Origin: Hymenopus coronatus
Taxonomy: Eukaryota; Arthropoda; Insecta; Mantodea; Hymenopodidae
Assembly: GCA_030762935.1 (NCBI GenBank)
Contig: CM060896.1
Location: 16,855,527 to 16,919,526 of the forward strand
Length of the DNA stretch: 64,000 nt
Direction: 5' to 3'
Part shown: piece by piece, positions 18,642 to 28,280 of the stretch
Position numbering within the stretch: the stretch's first letter is position 1
How the letters are laid out: each line of letters opens with the position of its first letter
Notes under the pieces: generated by a model
The model's input: only the letters and a program-made list of their open reading frames with translations
Told to the model about the DNA's origin: nothing
Databases searched by the model: none
Translations under genes and position numbers: made by a program

Positions 18642-20948
18642 TTACAATTGAATTGTCATATATTCACTTACTGAATAAAAGGTATGTTGTAGTAGAAAGG
18701 ATTTTACTTCTTTATTAAATTGTTTCATGTTTGCTATTTTTTTAATGTTTGCTGGTAGTTTATTATATAGTTTAATTCCTAAATTTGTGACATCATTTTT
18801 TAGAATGTTTGTTCTGCATATCTGAACATGAAGGTTATTTTTTATTCTTGTGTCATGAGGATGGATATCTGTATTTGTGCATAATTCACTTTGATTTTTC
18901 TTAATATGTTTTACAACTTCTGCTATAAATGTACATGCTAATGGTAAAATTTTATGTTTACTAAAGTATGGTCTACAGGATGTACTGTTGTCTATTCCAC
19001 TTAATATTCTTACAGCTCTCTTCTGGATTATAAATATTCTCTCACATTTTTCTCCCCAAAATTTAATACCATATTTTAATCTGCTATGAAACTGCGCAAA
19101 ATATACATTTTTCAGTCCTACTAAATTTAGTGTATCTTTTAGACATTTGAGCATATAGCATATGGAGCCAAGTTTAGTAGCTAATTGATGAGTGTGGCTA
19201 TCCCATCTAAGGTTTTCATTCACGTATATACCCAAGAATTTTGTTTCTCCTTTGTAGTCAACATTATTTCCATCAAAGGAAATTTGAGGTTTGACGATGT
19301 TTTTACACTGCCATGCGCGAAAAGCCATTGCAATAGTTTTTTCTTTGTTTATAATTAGTTCATTTGCCTTAAACCAGTTGCTGAGGATAGTCATTATGGT
19401 GTTTACTTTATTTTGGAGTATAGTTTCATTGTCTCCTTCAACAAGAATATTAGTGTCATCTGCAAAAAGGACTACATCAGCATGCTCAATGTTGCTCGGT
19501 AAATCATTTATGTATATTAGGAACAAAAGAGGCCCTAGTACTGAACCTTGGGGAACACCTCGTGTAGTTTCTTTTGTGGTAGATCGATAATTACTTGTTC
19601 CCGATTGTATACTGTGTTGTAGATCTACTACTTGCTTCCTATTGGTAAGATAGGATTCAACCCATGCATTCATGCTTCCTCTAATTCCATATTTATATAG
19701 CTTAGTTATTAAAATTTTGTGGTCTAAGACATCATATGCTTTTGTAAGATCTAAAAATATTCCCACCATTGGTATCTTTTTGTCCACTGCACGCTGGATT
19801 TTATCCAGTAATTTAGCTATGGCTGTTTCTGTGGACCTATTTTCTCTAAAGCCATACTGTGCTTCCGAAAGGATGTTATATTTCTTTAAGAAAGATATTA
19901 ATCTATTATATACTAATTTTTCAAAAATTTTCGAGAATGATGACAATATACTTATTGGTCTGTAATTTTCTTTTTTTGTCTTTTCTCCTTTCTTGTGTAT
20001 GGGGATAATTTTTGCCATTTTAAGATTATCGGGGAAGCTCCCTGAGTCAAGTGAAGAGTTATATATATTAACCAAAGGGGCTTTTAAATATTCTATACAC
20101 TGTTTAATGACACACTCTGGGACCTCATCTATTCCAAAGGAATATTTACCTTTCATTTCACAGACTATTTTATGTAATTCAGTTTCTGTGATAGGATGTA
20201 TAAAGATAGATTCACTATAGTTTTTTATCTTTTTTACGGATTTACTTTGGCTCTGTTGGGCTTGGTTTAAGGTAATAAGGTTTTCTGCTATTTCGGAGAA
20301 GTACGTATTGAAACATTCTGCTATTTGTTGGGGACTTGTAAGTTTGTTTCCTTCATTAATTAATTCTGTTACAGAATGTTTTGAACTATTTTTCCCCATT
20401 TCTTGGTTTATTATTTCCCATAGCGCTTTGGATTTATTATTCGCATTTTGTATGATTCTTTCATTTTCTTGTCTTTTGGCTTCAAGAATTACTTTCCTGT
20501 ATATGCTTTTATATTTCTTTATATACTCCCTAAAGTTATTATTTACATTACCCTGTTTTAATTGTCTGCACAAAAATTTTAACCTATGACTCGAAATTTT
20601 TATTCCTTTTGTAATCCATCCCTTTAGGTTTCGATTTTTTATTTTTAAACGTTTTTGTGGGAAAGCAATGTTAAACCAGTACAGGAATATATTTAAAAAG
20701 GTATTGAATTTTACATTGGTATCATTTTCTTGATAAACCTTGTCCCATTTTTCCCTTTTTAGCAAAAGTTTAAACATGTCTATGCTTTCTGGGCTGAAGG
20801 TTCTTTTCATACAAGTTCCTGTGTTCTCAGTTTGCCTAGGTACTTGTACATCAACTACTAATAATTGACCATAGTGATCAGATAGGGCCAAATCCTCAAC
20901 GAATGATTGTTTATGGGGTTCAGATTTGTTAGTGATCATTACATCCAA
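18642..20948 (-). CDS. CR1 LINE ORF2, reverse transcriptase part (768 codons open)
   Basis: Continues ORF2 after a frameshift near 20945. The N-terminus retains the last endonuclease block (LALSDHYGQLL, 'SDH'). RT blocks follow in order: KMAKIIPIHKKGEKTKKENY with RPISILSS; QYGFRENRST; motif A GIFLDLTKAYDVLDH; motif B RGVPQGSVLGPLLFLIYIND; motif C VVLFADDTNI with both catalytic Asp; then KTKFLGIYVNENLRWDSH-like and RAVRILSG blocks. The C-terminus ends SVSEYMTIQL. No RNase H is present, as expected for the clade. It copies its RNA at a nicked target site. The RT itself has no internal stop. Confidence 0.88.
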   Translation of the reverse strand: MDVMITNKSEPHKQSFVEDLALSDHYGQLLVVDVQVPRQTENTGTCMKRTFSPESIDMFKLLLKREKWDKVYQENDTNVKFNTFLNIFLYWFNIAFPQKRLKIKNRNLKGWITKGIKISSHRLKFLCRQLKQGNVNNNFREYIKKYKSIYRKVILEAKRQENERIIQNANNKSKALWEIINQEMGKNSSKHSVTELINEGNKLTSPQQIAECFNTYFSEIAENLITLNQAQQSQSKSVKKIKNYSESIFIHPITETELHKIVCEMKGKYSFGIDEVPECVIKQCIEYLKAPLVNIYNSSLDSGSFPDNLKMAKIIPIHKKGEKTKKENYRPISILSSFSKIFEKLVYNRLISFLKKYNILSEAQYGFRENRSTETAIAKLLDKIQRAVDKKIPMVGIFLDLTKAYDVLDHKILITKLYKYGIRGSMNAWVESYLTNRKQVVDLQHSIQSGTSNYRSTTKETTRGVPQGSVLGPLLFLIYINDLPSNIEHADVVLFADDTNILVEGDNETILQNKVNTIMTILSNWFKANELIINKEKTIAMAFRAWQCKNIVKPQISFDGNNVDYKGETKFLGIYVNENLRWDSHTHQLATKLGSICYMLKCLKDTLNLVGLKNVYFAQFHSRLKYGIKFWGEKCERIFIIQKRAVRILSGIDNSTSCRPYFSKHKILPLACTFIAEVVKHIKKNQSELCTNTDIHPHDTRIKNNLHVQICRTNILKNDVTNLGIKLYNKLPANIKKIANMKQFNKEVKSFLLQHTFYSVSEYMTIQL

Positions 20949-21628
20949 CAGTGATTTTTATGTTCTGTTACCCTAGTTGGTACCTCTACAGTGTTGACCA
21001 AGTTATATACTGTGAACAAATCTTTTATTTTATTTACCGTATTACATTCCTCCAAAAAATCAATGTTCCAATCTCCACAAACTATAATTATCTTATACTT
21101 TCTAGTTAGGCGAGAAAGAACAGCTTCCAATTTAGTTAAAAAAACGTCTAATTTGGAGTTTGGTGCCCTATAAATGCATATGATAATTGCCTTTAGATTA
21201 CTTATCTCAGTTAAAGATAACTCAAAGTTCTTATCTTCCTTGATGTCCTCAAATAGATCTATATTTTTAGTTTTTATGTCTGATCTAACATATATACACG
21301 ACCCCCCATGTTTGTATGTTTTCCTACAGAACGAGTCTACTAGCTTGTATTGTGTGAAGTTAATTGCTGATAACTGCTCTAAATTTAACCAATGTTCAGT
21401 TATGCATATGACCTCTACATCCAGCAGGTCCGTGTTTAATAGTACTTCTAGTTGTGTTATTTTATTTGTTATACTTTGTAAGTTTTGATGAAATACACAT
21501 AATTTGTTGGATATTGATTCCTTTCTACTACCACAAACCTTTGATTCTGATTTAGCTTCACAATTTTCTTTATCATCCACCCACCCTTCTACTAGTTTCC
21601 CTCTAGTTGTGATTGGATTACCTCGCAC
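20939..21628 (-). CDS. CR1 LINE ORF2, AP-endonuclease part
   Basis: Encodes the APE-type endonuclease that nicks target DNA. Blocks in order: VFHQNLQSITNKITQLEVLL (Asn block), VEVICITEHWLN (catalytic Glu), HGGSCIYVRSD, AIIICIYRAPNSKLD, and IIIVCGDWNIDFLEE (Asp/Asn block). The frame ends at 20939, where the next frame, starting MDVMITNKSEPHKQ, takes over and supplies the terminal SDH block. The overlap is 10 bp with no shared domain, so a one- or two-base indel is likely rather than two genes. It overlaps ORF1 by about 35 bp; such overlaps are common in LINEs. Confidence 0.8.
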   Translation of the reverse strand: MRGNPITTRGKLVEGWVDDKENCEAKSESKVCGSRKESISNKLCVFHQNLQSITNKITQLEVLLNTDLLDVEVICITEHWLNLEQLSAINFTQYKLVDSFCRKTYKHGGSCIYVRSDIKTKNIDLFEDIKEDKNFELSLTEISNLKAIIICIYRAPNSKLDVFLTKLEAVLSRLTRKYKIIIVCGDWNIDFLEECNTVNKIKDLFTVYNLVNTVEVPTRVTEHKNHCWM

Positions 21629-22614
21629 ATCAACCTGCCAAATTTGTGAGATCCTCTACGGTTGAGATGCACCCCATCCCTCCCAAAATCGTTATTGTGG
21701 AGCCAAAAATTTCCGTCCACCATTAACCACTTTCTCACATTGCAGAGCCAATTAAGTTCACTGTTTATTCTTACAATCTTTCTTTCACTCACGTCCTGTC
21801 TTCTTAGCACTCCACTTATCACAATTTTCACATCTGGTGCCGCCTTTTTAATGGTGTCCGCCAGGTCCATTGTATCACCCATAATATCCTCGGCCATGGT
21901 CCCTCGGCTGATATCATTCGTCCCAGCATGAATCACTACCACTTTTGGCTTGCTATCCTTCATGTCTAGTTTCTCTATACTGTGTTTAAGCTCGTTTAGT
22001 TTTATTCCTGGCATGCAATGCACAGCATAACCTCTTTCTCGGCACAGATTTCCGGAGAACTTCAGCATGGAGTCACCGATCACCATTACTTTTTTATGTT
22101 TTCCTGCAGCACTGAAATCTTTGTGGTTAGACACGATCTCATTTACTTCGTATTGAAGTGGTTCAAATCTGTTGAGGTGAGTTGGATCAGACGGATTACA
22201 GTCTTGTGCACGTGGTGTGGATACCGAGTGCCTCTTCTTGCCAGATTTACTTTCCACTACGTTAACGAAACTTGCATCCTCATCTCGTGTCCTTAGCTTA
22301 GCCTTTAGGTCCTCATTTTCTGCCCTTAATGTTTGAATTTCTGACTGAGCACATTTCAAATCTTTGTTGAGCATTTCAATTATCATATGAAGGGACGCTA
22401 TCATTTCCGCCTCGCGCGTCCTGCCGGTTACCGATTGTATTTCTTTCCTTTCTTCGTCTTCTGTAGTAGTTTTAAAGCTGCCTTCATTTCCACGCGTATA
22501 CACGTCAGTATTAGGTAGTTCACTGTCATTCTTTTTCACTTTATTCACTGAGTTACTTTGGAATTTTCGTAAATTTTGAGCCATGTGCCGAGTCATGATG
22601 CCACTCACCGCCAT
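21592..22614 (-). CDS. CR1 LINE ORF1 with SGNH esterase-like domain (340 aa)
   Basis: An intact ORF. Residues about 75-115 are a Glu/Lys/Leu heptad-rich coiled coil (IQTLRAENEDLKAKL). Residues about 175-335 form an SGNH/GDSL hydrolase-like fold: block I VMVIGDSMLKF (Ser of GDS), block III VVVIHAGTNDI (Asn), and block V DGVHLNRRGSHKFG (Asp and His). All catalytic positions appear present. CR1-clade ORF1 proteins with esterase domains are established; the role in retrotransposition is unclear, possibly membrane or RNP interaction. The ATG at 22614 lies at the very edge of the insertion. Confidence 0.87.
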   Translation of the reverse strand: MAVSGIMTRHMAQNLRKFQSNSVNKVKKNDSELPNTDVYTRGNEGSFKTTTEDEERKEIQSVTGRTREAEMIASLHMIIEMLNKDLKCAQSEIQTLRAENEDLKAKLRTRDEDASFVNVVESKSGKKRHSVSTPRAQDCNPSDPTHLNRFEPLQYEVNEIVSNHKDFSAAGKHKKVMVIGDSMLKFSGNLCRERGYAVHCMPGIKLNELKHSIEKLDMKDSKPKVVVIHAGTNDISRGTMAEDIMGDTMDLADTIKKAAPDVKIVISGVLRRQDVSERKIVRINSELNWLCNVRKWLMVDGNFWLHNNDFGRDGVHLNRRGSHKFGRLMCEVIQSQLEGN

Positions 22615-22615
22615 G

Positions 22616-23222
22616 CAGATTGTTTATTTTTTGATATTTCATCCTTTTCAGAAAAGCCTAACACATTTTTTATACTGTATTTATTTTGAGGAACCATTAT
22701 TATACCATGCTCTTTAAAAATATTTGTGAATTTTTTATTTGCCCAAGGGTGATAAGTAAATTTTTTAAAAATGTAATTATCTTTTATTTTCTTAAGCATA
22801 TCTTTAATAGCTTTTTGATATTTAAACTTCTCAATTTTTTATTTATAAAATCAGCATTAAAACCATTAATTAAAGCAGTGTTGATAATGTGTTTATATTC
22901 TTTATAAAATTCATCTTTATTAAGGGGTAAATTAATTAACCTATAAATTAAACTATTAAAAACAGCAAATTTATGTGAAAAAGGGTTAAAGTCATTACTT
23001 TTTATATAATTAGCAGTATGGGTTTGCTTTCTGTATATTCCAAAATTCAATTTATTGTCAATTTTTATTATTTTTAAATCCAGGAAAGAGAGATAGCCAT
23101 CACTTTCAGTTTCTAATGTTAATTTTATAGCCTTATCTTGTAAATTTAAACGTTTTAAAGCATCATTTACATGTTTATCAGGAACAATAGCAAATATATC
23201 ATCTACATATCTACATAACTAA
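22616..23222 (-). pseudogene. PLE1 reverse transcriptase, C-terminal half
   Basis: Minus strand from 23222: begins in the RT active-site region (YVDxDDIF-like, then AIVPDKHVND), followed by SDGYLSFLDLKI, LNFGIYRKQTHTANYIKSND, and MVPQNKYSIKNVLGFSEKDE at 22700, where the GIY-YIG domain would follow. PLE1 is therefore truncated 5' of the YVDD motif. It matches PLE2 (24556-25960) closely. A frameshift near 22800 and the CR1 insertion at 22615 inactivate it. Confidence 0.75.
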
Positions 23223-23711
23223 TCTAATTTTACCCAGAATATATGCTCTTCCCAAAATTCATAAACTGTAAATAAAATGAACCTATTGTAAATTGCACAA
23301 ATTCACCTACTTACAACCTAGTTAAATGGTTGTATAAAAAGTTCAGTAATTTTGAAAAATTTGAGAGTTTAAGGATTAAAAATTCTTTTAAGCTAGTAGA
23401 AAGGATCAGCAATACTACATTGTCTGCTAATGATAAACTTGTTTCTTTCGATGTAACTGCAAGAAATTCTAGAGAAAAACTTTTGACATTTTTAAAAAAA
23501 TGGTTAAGTTCTATAGAACTAAATGAAAATTTAATAAATGATTTTGTTAACCTTACTAATCATTGTTTAGATAAAATCTTTTCAGCTTTAATGACAAATT
23601 CTATAACAAACTTCTGGTTTAGCAATGGGTAGTCCACTTTCACCTTTTCATGCTGATCTTTTCATGAGCTATTTTGAAATACAGGTCACTAAAGCATTCC
23701 CTCTAATTTTT
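23223..23711 (+). pseudogene. PLE2 reverse transcriptase, N-terminal part
   Basis: Begins within RIYALPKIHK (about 23238-23270), the PLE 'LPKIHK' block, continues through NDKLVSFDVTARNSREKLLT (RT motif A) and reaches SPLSPFHADLFMSYFE (about 23625-23680; the usual form is GSPLSP). One frame change near 23630 and a stop inside the LPKIHK region are visible. It is cut by the hairpin-ended repeat at 23712; removing that repeat leads directly into KTWFRYIDDIF. Confidence 0.72.
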
Positions 23712-24555
23712 CCTTTCTCTATATGTGCTATGTACATAGTGTATAGAAAAGGTATTGCACTTCACCAAAAAATTCGATACCGAGATTTCACCGGAAATGT
23801 ATGTTTTAGGCTCCCCTGTATCTAAAAAAAGTATTTCCAGAAAAAGGTCCATACGGGTGTGTGTGTTTGTGTCCGTGTGTCTGTGAACACGATAACAAAA
23901 AAACGAAAAGTCGGTAAAATACCAAACTTGGTATTTAAGTTTATATCTTCCAGGGATGCGACAAGAAGATTTTGAGAAAATTCCCCCACCCCCAACTACC
24001 CTTTACATGGACCTTTTTTCAATAATTTTGATTTTCTAAAAAATGGCTCTAACGATTTTGATTAAAATATCGTATATTAAAGATATTTACCAGAGAAATA
24101 AAATGTATATCTTCAATTTTTTGGGAATAGCCTCTGAAGACTACTTTATGCTAGGTCAATTTTACAGAATTTTGCATAACTGCTAAACTGTAAGAGATGG
24201 ACAAAAACTTACCACACAACAAATGTAGAGCCCTTAAAACACACAATTTATATTATATACATATTTTTCATGAGTTTGATTGTTTTTGAGATATTCCTTG
24301 TTTTTGGTTTCAGCTGTAAAAACTTATATTTTTCTCATACAGGACTTTGTGAACTCGTGTCAATACAAACAAAGGAATTTCAGTCGCAGAGTAACCAGCT
24401 TTTGACTATCATTATGGTACCCCCTTATTTCGCATCTACTAACTAGGAAGCAACCAATAAGACTATTTCTGCCAATTTTTTGCTCCAGTAGGCAAAGTAA
24501 ATAGAATAATTTGTTGCAGTGATATAGAGAAAGTCATGTGAATGGAACACATCTG
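23712..24555 (-). mobile_element. Hairpin-ended DINE-1/Helentron-like repeat, copy C
   Basis: Same family as copies A and B. The palindromic end lies at 23713-23750 and the GT run at 23856-23880. Its subterminal repeats agree with each other over CTTTCTCTATAT. It is inserted in a T run inside the PLE2 RT gene: flanks are CTAATTTTT on the left and TTTTTTTAAAAC on the right, so T-run bases occur on both sides. Excising it restores the RT frame across ...AFPLI..KTWFRYIDD. Confidence 0.78.
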
Positions 24556-24997
24556 TTTTTTTAAAACTTGGTTTAGATATATAGATGATATATTTGCTAT
24601 TGTTCCTGATAAACATGTAAATGGTGCTTTAAAACTTTTAAATTTACAGGATAAGGCTATAAAATTCACATTAGAAACTGAAAGTGATGGCTATCTCCCT
24701 TTCCTGGATTTAAAAATAATAAAAAATGAAAATAAATTGAATTTTGGAATATACAGAAAGCAAACCCACACTGCTAATTATATAAAAAGTAATGACTTTA
24801 ACCCTTTTTCACATAAATTTGCTGTTTTTAATAGTTTAATTTATAGGTTAATTAATTTACCCCTTAATAAAGATGAATTTTATAAAGAATATAAACACAT
24901 TATAAACACTGCTTTAATTAATGGTTTTAATGCTGATTTTATAAATAAAAAAAAGAGAAGCTATTAAAGATATTTCTACGCTTAAGAAAATAAAAGA
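24556..24997 (+). pseudogene. PLE2 reverse transcriptase, C-terminal part
   Basis: Encodes KTWFRYIDDIFAIVPDKHVN with the catalytic Asp pair (24566-24625), then DGYLPFLDLKIIKNENKLNF and GIYRKQTHTANYIKSND. The frame breaks at about 24960. The GIY-YIG domain continues at 25846 after another PLE insertion. It is nearly identical to PLE1. Confidence 0.78.
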
Positions 24998-25845
24998 TTG
25001 AAAGTTAGTTGAGTCGATTTTGTAACACTACATCACTTACTTTTTATTTCGGAAAACATGTTTCAGAAATCATGTGCTTCCATTGTCAATTCCTTTGGTC
25101 GACTGCTGGCATTGCTTGCTGTGGTGGTTGTCTCTGTCCCTGGTGGTGGTTTGATGAACCTCTGAATCAGTAGATGCCTGGCAGGATTTCAAAATTGAAA
25201 ACGCGGTTTTTGTTTTTCCAAATATATATGTTTTCCCAAACTTTTAATTCTGTCTTCCTTGTGATGTTTTTGAGGATTTTTGGACTTCTATTTATGATGT
25301 GTTTCTCTTTCCAAAAATGCCAAGCTACTGCAGATTTGTCTTCTTGTTTGAGTTTAATGTTTCTGTGGTGTTCTTTTGCCCTTGTTTTTCTATTTCTTTT
25401 TGTTTGGCTAAAAGAATACCACAGAAATATTAAACTCAAACAAGAAGACAAATCTGCAGTAGCTTGGCATTTTTGGAAAGAGAAACACACCATAAATAGA
25501 AGCTCAAAAATCCTCAAAAACATCACAAGGAAGACAGAATTAAAAGTTTGGGAAAACATATATATTTGGAAAAATAAAAACCGTGTTTTCAATTTTGAAA
25601 TCCCGCCAGGCGATATACTGATTCAGAGGTTCATCAAACCACCACCAGGGACAGAGACAACCACCACAGCAAGCAATGCCAGCAGTCGACCAAAGGAATT
25701 GACAAAGGAAGCACATGGCTTCTGAAACATGTTTTCCGAAATAAAAAGTAAGTGATGTAGTGTTACAAAATTGACTCAACTAACTTTCAATTGTTAAAAC
25801 ACATCACTGTCACAAAGTCCATAATATATCAGGATAAATAAAAGA
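24988..25845. mobile_element. Second PLE family: head-to-head inverted pair, 10-bp TSD
   Basis: Inserted at 24998-25835 between copies of AAATAAAAGA (24988-24997 and 25836-25845). The arms, about 375 bp each (24999-25370 minus strand, 25425-25790 plus strand), both encode the end of a GIY-YIG protein, e.g. DKSAVAWHFWKEKHTINRSS and ELKVWENIYIWKNKNRVFNF, with 3' ends pointing outwards. A 45-bp extension (25791-25835) exists on the right only. Near each 3' end is GGAAGCACATG...CTGAAACATG, which resembles the hammerhead-like boxes of the other palindromes. It interrupts PLE2 just before its endonuclease. Confidence 0.8.
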
Positions 25846-26458
25846 CAATTACATTTTTAAAAAATTTACTTATCACCCTTGGGCAAATAAAAAATTCACA
25901 AATATTTTTAAAGAGTATGGTATAATAATGGTACCTCAAAATAAATACAGTATAAAAAATGTGTTTGGCTTTTCTAAAAAGGATGAAATATCAAAAAATA
26001 AAAAATCTGGCATTTATCAATTAAATTGTTTAAATTGTGATCTTGTTTATATTGGTAAGACTAAACGTCATTTGGAAACCAGAGTAAAAGAACACTTTAG
26101 GAATATTAAATACAAACAAATTGATGAATCAGCTGTGGTAGAACTATTTTGGAAATTTAATCATGAAATAAATCCAGATGTTAAATTATTTAAACACTTA
26201 AATGGAACCATAGATTTATTGGTTTGGGAGAAAATATTTATATTAAAGTATAAAAATCATGCAATGAATTTTGATATACCTCCAATTGACTCTCTCACCA
26301 AATTTGTTTTGATTCCAGTAGTTAGCAATGCATTAGTACACAATTCCACAAGTAGCAGTAACCATAAGAATGTAAATAAACAACATCAAAAACCAGACCA
26401 AAGCTCAGACCAAAAGGAAATTAATGCTGAGGATGCAATAGATTTATTACAAAACTAG
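25846..26458 (+). pseudogene. PLE2 GIY-YIG endonuclease domain, open to its stop
   Basis: From MVPQNKYSIKNVFGFSKKDE (25928) the frame runs to a stop at 26458. It contains SGIYQLNCLNCDLVYIGKTK (GIY...YIG), RHLETRVKEHF (Arg), AVVELFWKFNHEI, and VWEKIFILKYKNHAMNF. These are the expected GIY-YIG motifs for EN+ Penelope-like elements. The domain is uninterrupted, but the upstream RT is broken, so the element is not functional as a whole. Confidence 0.82.
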
Positions 26459-26532
26459 TCCAAGGATTCCAAAAGATAAGTGAAGATTTGTTGCAACTAC
26501 TAATTGTTATATTAATATTGGTACCCCTGTAA

Positions 26533-26792
26533 TTAACTAGGTCATTCATCTACCCTTTTCCTTTATAAATAGGTACAATTAAACTTGCCCTCCAACTAAA
26601 TGATACCCTCCCTCCTTCAAATATAACATTAATCATCCTAACCAACATTTCCTTTCTTTCTCTATTCACTATCCATGCTTTCCAAAACTCCCCTGAGATA
26701 CCATCAATTCCTGAAGCTTTTTTGTTTTTTAATTGTTTTGTTTCATCCCAAACTATGTTTATAGATATTTCCTTATTTAAATTATGTATATA
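26533..26792 (-). pseudogene. LINE-alpha fragment 4 (upstream of RT core)
   Basis: On the minus strand it reads IVWDETKQLKNKKASGIDGI then SGEFWKAW and later IFEGG, i.e. the 'LKNxKASGxDGIxxEFxK' block that begins LINE RT domains. The fragment lies between the right target duplication of the PLE pair and the Helitron 3' terminus (26793). It continues the order expected for LINE-alpha fragments 3, 2 and 1. Confidence 0.65.
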
Positions 26793-26929
26793 CTAGCTGC
26801 CTGCCCTGACTTTGCAGGAGTGATGTACCTAATGAAAAAAACTCAGACAAAATCTTCTGTTTACAGAACACCCTTGCAATGAAATAAAATTACAATTAAA
26901 TAATTTGACATTATCTTATTGTAATGCTT

Positions 26930-27660
26930 GTACAATTTCCCTTCCGGAGACTCTCGAGCACGCAACATACAACTGCCCATGCGAAAAAACACGACAATTC
27001 AAGGTATGTTCCACACACTTCTAATGATTGACCTTGGGATTTATTGTCATTGCGAATGCAAGGCATGCCGGAAACTGAACACACTTAAATTCAAAAGGAA
27101 AGTTGGTTGACGTTAGTGTTATTCTTGAAATAAGTATATCCTCGCCTTTGAACTTTCCTATGTTATAGTAGCTTAAATCAAATTTTTCATAATTTTTTTA
27201 ACAGCAAGTTTTGTTCCGTTGCATAATTTCGCCTGATTGAGATTGCTTATCATAATTATCACCAAGTCAACTTTGAGCTGTAAATTGTGTGGTGGTAATC
27301 CTGAGCAAATCCCATGAATTTAGGAATTCAGTTGGAATTGGTGACTTCATTTGGATTGGTAATGGAATCGATCGACTTAAATGTATGTATTTGTCCATCA
27401 ATTTTACTCTGAATTTTTATATTCAAATCATCTACATTCTTATTAGTTGCTGCTAAAATGGCTCATTCGCTCAACCAAGCATAGTTTTTGTAATTTCCAC
27501 CAAAATTTGGGAACACCTTTGATATTAATTCTTCCTTTGACGTTGTGAAGTGACAAAAATTTGATGGAAACGAAATGAGGCCAGCAGAAGTGTTAACAGA
27601 AATTTGCCCATTGCCAATGTCTAAAATTGCCTTTGTATTTGAAAAGAACAATGAAGTGCA
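26930..27660 (-). pseudogene. Helitron PIF1-like helicase C-terminus, decayed
   Basis: Minus-strand frames read AILDIGNGQISVNTSAGLIS then FPSNF (27600-27640), KVFPNFGGNYKNYAWLSE, and further on QFPACLAFAMTIN, then FSHGQLYVACSRV-type sequence (FFAWAVVCCVLES in one frame, the correct reading in another) at about 26950-26990. The order (LxIGDG, WLSERAIL, PxxLAFAMTINKxQGQ, FSHGQLYVxxSRV) is that of PIF1-type helicases encoded by Helitrons, which unwind DNA for rolling-circle transposition. Multiple frameshifts and stops are present. Confidence 0.72.
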
Positions 27661-27902
27661 ATGATCTGCACAATGTAGTATATATGGTATTGCAAAAAGA
27701 ATGAAGTCAGTGCACCTATAAGGTATTGTGGGAAAGATGACATATGCAGTTAACAGCAGATGTCATTGGCATAAAAACAGTAATGGCAGCACTTCCAAAG
27801 TGTGGTGGGTAAACAGTGACATAGCCAATGAATTACATTAAGGAAAAAGTCACAAAGTAACATTCATGCTTCTTCCGAATCTCTTTCTTTCTTTTACTCC
27901 TA

Positions 27903-28280
27903 ATGTTTTCCACCTGTTTCTTTATTTTCTCCTATGTCAAAATAGCCTTTTTAAGGCTAAGGCTAACAATGACATAACTAAAGAGCAAGTAGATCTGGTT
28001 GGGCAAGTGATAAGTTTGTATTTGATCATAGCTTTGTATATTAAATTTCTCCATTTAACCCAAAATATTACTTGATCAAATGTATTAAGAGCACTGCAAT
28101 TGCAGTGTGATGGTGACACAGGTATCTTCATTTTCTTTAGCTAGCTCATGTACCACATAATGTCAAATAACCAACATCTGCAATAGGAAGTTAACCTAAA
28201 ACAGATCCCGCCATTTCTCTGCCATTTTCAGATTCCAAGATAGGTTAATGGTTCTGTGCATAGTTTATAGCTTGTTCATT
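27903..28280 (-). other. Helitron internal sequence shared with 9470-10060
   Basis: Non-coding block held in common with the Helitron-related fragment at 9237-10155, including AAGAGCAAGTAGATCTGGTT and AACCCAAAATATTACTTGAT. It shows that both loci derive from one Helitron family. Confidence 0.7.

Larger units (their letters stand above)
18484..22615 (-). mobile_element. CR1-type LINE, nearly complete
   Basis: A 4.1-kb non-LTR retrotransposon inserted in PLE1. ORF1 (22614-21592) encodes an SGNH esterase-like protein; ORF2 (21628-18642) encodes AP endonuclease and RT with one frameshift. The element ends with a GGTGAATAAAATTATTATT-type tail extended into a (TTA)n run (18487-18536). Its 5' edge coincides with the ORF1 start codon, with no 5' UTR. 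PLE sequence continues on both sides (...ISKNK at 22616 and CDLVYIGK at 18480). SGNH-type ORF1 proteins are known from CR1-clade LINEs. Confidence 0.88.
17979..26517. mobile_element. Head-to-head pair of GIY-YIG Penelope-like elements
   Basis: Two 5'-truncated copies of one PLE meet at about 23222: PLE1 on the minus strand (to 18013) and PLE2 on the plus strand (to 26517). Flanks TTGCTACCCCTATAA and TTGGTACCCCTGTAA (13 of 15 identical) form the target duplication, and about 34 bp next to the left one (17979-18012) are absent on the right. Each copy encodes RT followed by a GIY-YIG endonuclease. PLE1 hosts a CR1 LINE (18484-22615). PLE2 hosts a hairpin-ended repeat (23712-24555) and another PLE inverted pair (24998-25835). 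The whole pair sits in LINE-alpha. Confidence 0.8.

Noticed and set aside
25174..25725. 183-codon ORF running through both arms of the PLE inverted pair
   Set aside because: It reads antisense through one arm and sense through the other; only the second half (from about 25425) is genuine PLE protein.
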